NCBI RefSeq assembly: GCF_021869535.1
Contig: NW_026262679.1
Location: 45,058,426-45,122,425 of the forward strand
Length of the DNA stretch: 64,000 nucleotides
DNA from: Mytilus californianus
Lineage: Eukaryota; Mollusca; Bivalvia; Mytilida; Mytilidae
Direction of reading: 5' to 3'
Below are positions 60,301 through 64,000 of the stretch, piece after piece. Each line of letters begins with the position of its first letter. Position 1 is the stretch's first letter. The translations under genes and the position numbers were made by a program. A model generated the notes under the pieces. The model saw nothing but the letters and a program-made list of their open reading frames with translations, did not search any database and was not told where the DNA came from.

Positions 60301-63205
60301 ATAGATATAAATCAGTTGACAAAGTTTAATGAAAACTGGTAAAAGCATTTTTGAGTTAGTGACCGAAAACTGGAAAATCCACCTTTTTTTAATGAATAAA
60401 ACCCCACAACTCGGACACATAAAATCTAAAAATTTATAAAAATCAAAAGGGAGCTCATGCCAATAGCTATAAACAATTCACCAAAGTTTCTTGCAAATTG
60501 CTGAAAGAGTTTGTGAGTTATTGTCAGAAAACTGGAAAATCCCCCTTTTTTTAATGAATAAAACCCCAAAACTCGGAAACGTAAAATATAAAATTTATAA
60601 AAAACGAAAGGAAGCTCACGTCAATAAATATTAACAATTCACCAAAGTTTCATGCAAATTGGTCAAAGCGTTTTTGAGTTAATGTCCAACATGTTGACGA
60701 CGGACAACGGTATGCCATAATACGTCCCTTAAACAGGCATATAATAATGGTAAAATTTGTCATTTAAGGACAATGACTCCAATAAGAAGTCGTTTGACAA
60801 TTTTGACGTATATGAACAATTGGTAGAGCTCAACATTCTGAACATTTTTGCCCGGTCAGATTTTCTCTATTTATAACGCTTTCAAAATAATAGACAAAAC
60901 TTGCATTTTACCCCTATGTTCTATTTTTAGCCATGTCGGCCATCTTGGTTGGCAGGCAGGGTCATCGGACACAATTTTTAAACTAGATACCCCAAGGATG
61001 ATTGTGGCTAAGTTTGGATGCCCCAGTAGTTTAGAAGATGATTTTTGTAAAAGTTAAATGACAACGGCGCCAAGTGATGAGAAAAGTTCACTTGGTCCTT
61101 TGGGCCAGGTGAGCTAAAAATAAATGAAGAATGTGTCCATGGGACACAGATGCCCCCGCTTGTAAATATACAAATTCACCAATTTTCTATTTATTAAGGG
61201 ACATAACTCAAGAACAGCGAAAGTGACGCCACTCAAAATTGAACTTGATCTGTGTTTGGTGGTAATAAGCATTGTGTACAAATTTCATATTTGAGTGAGG
61301 CAAACTAAAGTTAGAGAACAGAATCTAATTTTGAGATGTACGGACATGGTGGGGGAATAAAAACAGAATAGATATAAAAGCTAAACATGAATATTTTTAA
61401 TTTGGCCTCATTAAATGTCATATATCACCTAATGAACAACTTTGTTCTATATGAGTTTTCACCTAAAATTACATTTGGCAAGTTGTTCATGTTGTTTAGG
61501 GTTTTTTCTTTGTATTTTTCTCTCAATATGCATTTAACAACTGCTAAGTAATTACTTACACATAATAACTATGCAGGAATGGGCAGAGATCACCTTTAAA
61601 ACAATCTCCTTCCTCCCAGAATCTACAAGTAATGTTGGACAAATCATGGGAAAATTTACAGTCACTTCGTTTGCAGCTTCCTTCCATAAAAAATGTACAT
61701 GGTTTTCTTCCTGAACCTGTCAAGATAAAATAACTCTCCTGTAGATAAATATGATGTACTTGTTACCAGTGAAACATGATGAAGTATGTTTAATAGCTAT
61801 GCAAAAAAGTCTTACTTATTTTTTTTTCTAAATTAAATTTACAAAATAATTTTGATTTTAATTACTAATGAAATCCTTTTTTTTTACTTTGAGCAATGGG
61901 ATTTTAAAAATCACATAAAACACAATAATCATGAATATACTTATAAAGTTAAAATACCATAAGTGATTGTCTTCATGATTGAGGCCTGAACAATCAAATG
62001 ACCATGATAACCAGGGTTACCAAATTTTTTGCATAATTTCTGTTTTAAAAAGTAAGCTGAACTATGAAATTTCCTTGATGTTAGTCATGCTATAAAGCAA
62101 TTCATTTTTGACTTCATTATCAATGTAAACAAAGAAGAGTGGTCTTCACTGTTTGTTTCAGGTACTGTAAACCAGGAAATGTTCGCACCACTTTTATTTC
62201 ACGATTTACCAACTTAATCTTGATTCGTGCTGTTCTCAATTCACGATTTATAGGGGTCCTATACAAATTTTAATAAATTATTTTGAAATGCTCACTAGCA
62301 TTTCAACTTTACTGCGAAAAAAAACTGCCACGAAAATTTCCCTGTTTACAGTAATGTTTTCATCTTTATAAAGTATTATTTTATTAAAGTTCAAATTATT
62401 TTCGCATGAAATCAGAAAAATCACGTCGATGTGTTTTAAATCTTTATTTCCAAAAATCTCTTATTTATCAGGTGATTTGCCCCTGAAACTCATTTTGCAT
62501 TTTGTTTTCTGTTGTATGAAATTGTATGCTGGATAAACATTAAAGAAATTTAAAATATTTTAACAATTCATACGATATAAAGGTCCAAGTTCAGCCTCAG
62601 GCAATCCTGAAAAATCTGCACAGACCATAGATGCGTAATGCATACATCTGTGAAGTACTAAAAGAAATAGTTCAATAAATATACATTGTTTGTATATGAA
62701 TCTCTCTTCAAAATCAAAAGTATCTGTAGAGATTTGATGGCTGATCTTTGATAATTAAATTTATTCACAATTTCTTTGGACGATATTAGAACTTGACATT
62801 TTGTTTAGACCATCTTTTGTTTAAGAATGTATGTTGCTCTCTAGGTATCACTATTACTTGTGTTATCTGGTTGCTGTCTCATCATTGTATATCACACATC
62901 TCATCTATTCATCCTTATTCACATTTTTTATCACTAACAATTATATTTTTTGCTGCAAAATTATAATAAAATTTTTTTTTTATTGTCTTCCAAAATGTAG
63001 TATCTGTAAGAACTAATTACAGTATTCCACCACATTAAAATCTTGAACTCTCAAATATTAGTTCCCTAGATTAATACTTACATTTGCCAAACTTAGAAGA
63101 CTTTCCATTAGACTTTGGAGACTCTTTATCTAACCATTCTTTTTCAAGTTCACAGGAATAAACAGCAACTCTTGGCATAGGCATGTAACCCTTCACATAA
63201 ATTGG
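57358..63205 (-). CDS. Tandem CCCH zinc-finger protein, last five coding exons
   Basis: Exons (minus): 63082-63205, 62574-62657, 61560-61716, 58693-58783, 57358-57480. All are GT-AG with matching phases, ending TAA at 57360-57358, giving about 192 C-terminal residues. The third exon encodes two zinc fingers: CTFFMEGSCKRSDCKFSH (C-x7-C-x4-C-x3-H) and CRFWEEGDCFKGDLCPFLH (C-x7-C-x5-C-x3-H), linked by DLSNIT. Upstream segments include PIYVKGYMPMPRVAVYSC and RCMHYASMVCADFSGLPEAE. Downstream is an acidic EFQEEEFPQL motif, and the C-terminus is Lys/Arg-rich. CCCH pairs of this type usually bind RNA. The finger pair resembles those of fungal CCCH-SMR proteins as I recall them, but no SMR domain follows here. 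I do not recognise the orthologue, and the 5' exons lie beyond the window. Confidence 0.8.
57838..58107 (+). mobile_element. Short Helentron-like element in a CCCH-gene intron
   Basis: Starts AAGAATGTGTCCTTAGTACA then GGATGCCCCACTCGC (57862). Ends ATGCCACTAGGTGGGGCAT (58086-58104), a hairpin whose GGGGCAT arm complements the 5' ATGCCCC. A GACAGACTGACAGAAGAACAGACACA tract comes before the hairpin. Contains a single internal unit with GACCATGAAATTGGGGTCAA. Confidence 0.6.
59341..61120 (+). mobile_element. Helentron-like element (TCACCTTGGTC family), with nested insert
   Basis: Begins TGTCGCTCACCTTGGTC (59341). Ends in a hairpin TTCACTTGGTCC-TTT-GGGCCAGGTGAGC (61087-61114) whose last arm complements the tip. 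Units with GGCAATAACTCCAATAAGGAGTC and CTTGCTGATCATTTTTG recur near 59440, 59600 and 59770, and at 60770 after the insert. The insert lies between direct repeats ATGGTAAA (59851-59858 and 60747-60754). Confidence 0.65.
59859..60746 (+). mobile_element. Composite insert inside the previous element
   Basis: The left part (59870-60175) has two units with GGGCATAACTCTAGAA and TTTCATAACATTTGGTTGAGG. The right part (about 60205-60746) starts GATATGCCCGTCGCG and ends TACGTCCC-TTAAA-CAGGCATATAA. It is the plus-strand relative of 13793-14599, with shared ACTGGAAAATCC and TTTTTGAGTTA blocks. Two elements probably inserted one into the other. Confidence 0.55.
61121..61360 (+). mobile_element. 5' part of another Helentron-like element
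   Basis: AAGAATGTGTCCATGGGACA then CAGATGCCCCCGC resembles the start at 57842. One unit, GGGACATAACTCAAGAACAGCG, resembles those at 59900. No matching 3' hairpin found, so it is truncated. Confidence 0.45.
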
Positions 63206-63227
63206 CTGCAAAACAAAATTGTATGAT

Positions 63228-64000
63228 TAATTATGAATCTTCTTTTTTTCTTCACTATGCATCTTGCATTTCTTTTTCTTCACTATGTATCTTGCATTTC
63301 TTTTTTTTCATTATGTATCTTGCATATTCTTTTTTTCTCACTATTAATCTTGTAGATCTTTTTTTTTATGATGCATCTTGCATATCTTTTTTTTCACTAT
63401 GTATCTTAAGCTTACATATCTTTTTTTTTATGTTGTATCTTGCACATCTTTTTTTTCACTATGTATCTTGCATATTCCTTTTTTTACTATTAATCTTGTA
63501 TATCTATTTTTTTTTATGTTGTATCTTGCATTTTTTTTTCACTATAAATCTTGTACATCTTTTTTACTTCACTATCCATCTTGCATTTCTTTTTCTTCAC
63601 TACTTATCTTGCATTTCTTTTTTTCTCCACTATGTATCTTGCATTTCTTTTTTTCTTTACTATGTATCTTGCATTTCATTTTTCTTCACTATGCATCTTG
63701 CATTTCTTTTTCTTCACTATGTATCTTGCACATCTTTTTTTCTTCACTATGTATCTTGCATATCTTTCATATTCTTTTTTTTCACTATTAATCTTGTAGA
63801 TCTTTTTTTTCACTATGTATCTTAAGCTTGCATATCTTTTTTTTTATGTTGTATCTTACATATCTTTTTTTTCACTATGTATCTGGCATATCTTTATTCC
63901 CTTTGTATCTTGCATATCTTTTTTTCATTTTGTATCTTGCACATCTTGTATCTTGCATATTCTTTTTTTTTACTATTAATCTTGTATATCTTTTTTTTTA
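63228..64000 (+). repeat. T-rich minisatellite, unit about 28 bp, running off the window
   Basis: About 25 imperfect units of TCACTATGTATCTTGCATAT separated by T runs of 5-10. Sub-variants ACTATTAATCTTGTA and TTATGTTGTATCTTGCA alternate. Lies in the intron just upstream of the 63082-63205 exon of the CCCH gene. Overlapping frames of up to 207 codons rich in Phe/Leu/Ser/His are produced by the repeat in all three forward frames and are not genes. Confidence 0.9.

Noticed and set aside
63202-63825. Long Phe/Leu/Ser-rich forward frames that look like a membrane protein
   Set aside because: They are produced by the T-rich 28 bp minisatellite, appear in all three forward frames and overlap a real minus-strand exon at 63082-63205.

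Overview
The window is AT-rich metazoan nuclear DNA: genes are split into short exons separated by kilobase introns packed with small transposons. The repeat families (tRNA-headed SINEs, Penelope-like RT fragments, tandem-repeat-bearing Helentron-like elements, foldback MITEs) and the proteins are most like those of a marine bivalve such as a mussel. The taxon is inferred, not proven. No ribosomal RNA, genuine tRNA, CRISPR or prokaryotic operon is present.

Three protein-coding genes can be read, and almost none of the long open frames belong to them. (1) Plus strand, 647-20281: 19 phase-consistent GT-AG exons of a cytosolic Xaa-Pro aminopeptidase (XPNPEP1 type), lacking only about 100 N-terminal residues that lie upstream of the window. 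(2) Minus strand, 24980-32909: a tiny two-exon HOPX-like homeobox gene with a 7.7 kb intron. (3) Minus strand, 57358-63205: the last five coding exons of a protein with two CCCH zinc fingers. Genes 1 and 2 are convergent. Gene 3 is followed by about 9 kb of repeat-poor AT-rich DNA.

Between genes 2 and 3 lies a three-copy, almost identical 4.08 kb direct tandem repeat (29740-45733). Its left breakpoint is inside the HOPX intron and its right breakpoint is inside a Helentron-like element, with ATTTTA at the breakpoints. The first copy carries an extra 3.75 kb that includes HOPX exon 1; copies 2 and 3 lack exactly that segment.

Mobile DNA fills the rest. Several unrelated-looking elements share one plan: a 5' tip complementary to a 3' hairpin, central tandem repeats of about 145-195 bp, and a short microsatellite just before the hairpin. 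The tip and hairpin sequences co-vary between families. This fits Helentron-associated (HINE/pearl-like) elements. Penelope-like reverse transcriptase relics occur at 12.2, 26.2-27.8, 30.4 and 44.3-47.4 kb and are themselves interrupted by a SINE, a small hAT-like element and a Helentron-like element.

All coordinates were read by eye. Family names rest on motifs, not on database searches.
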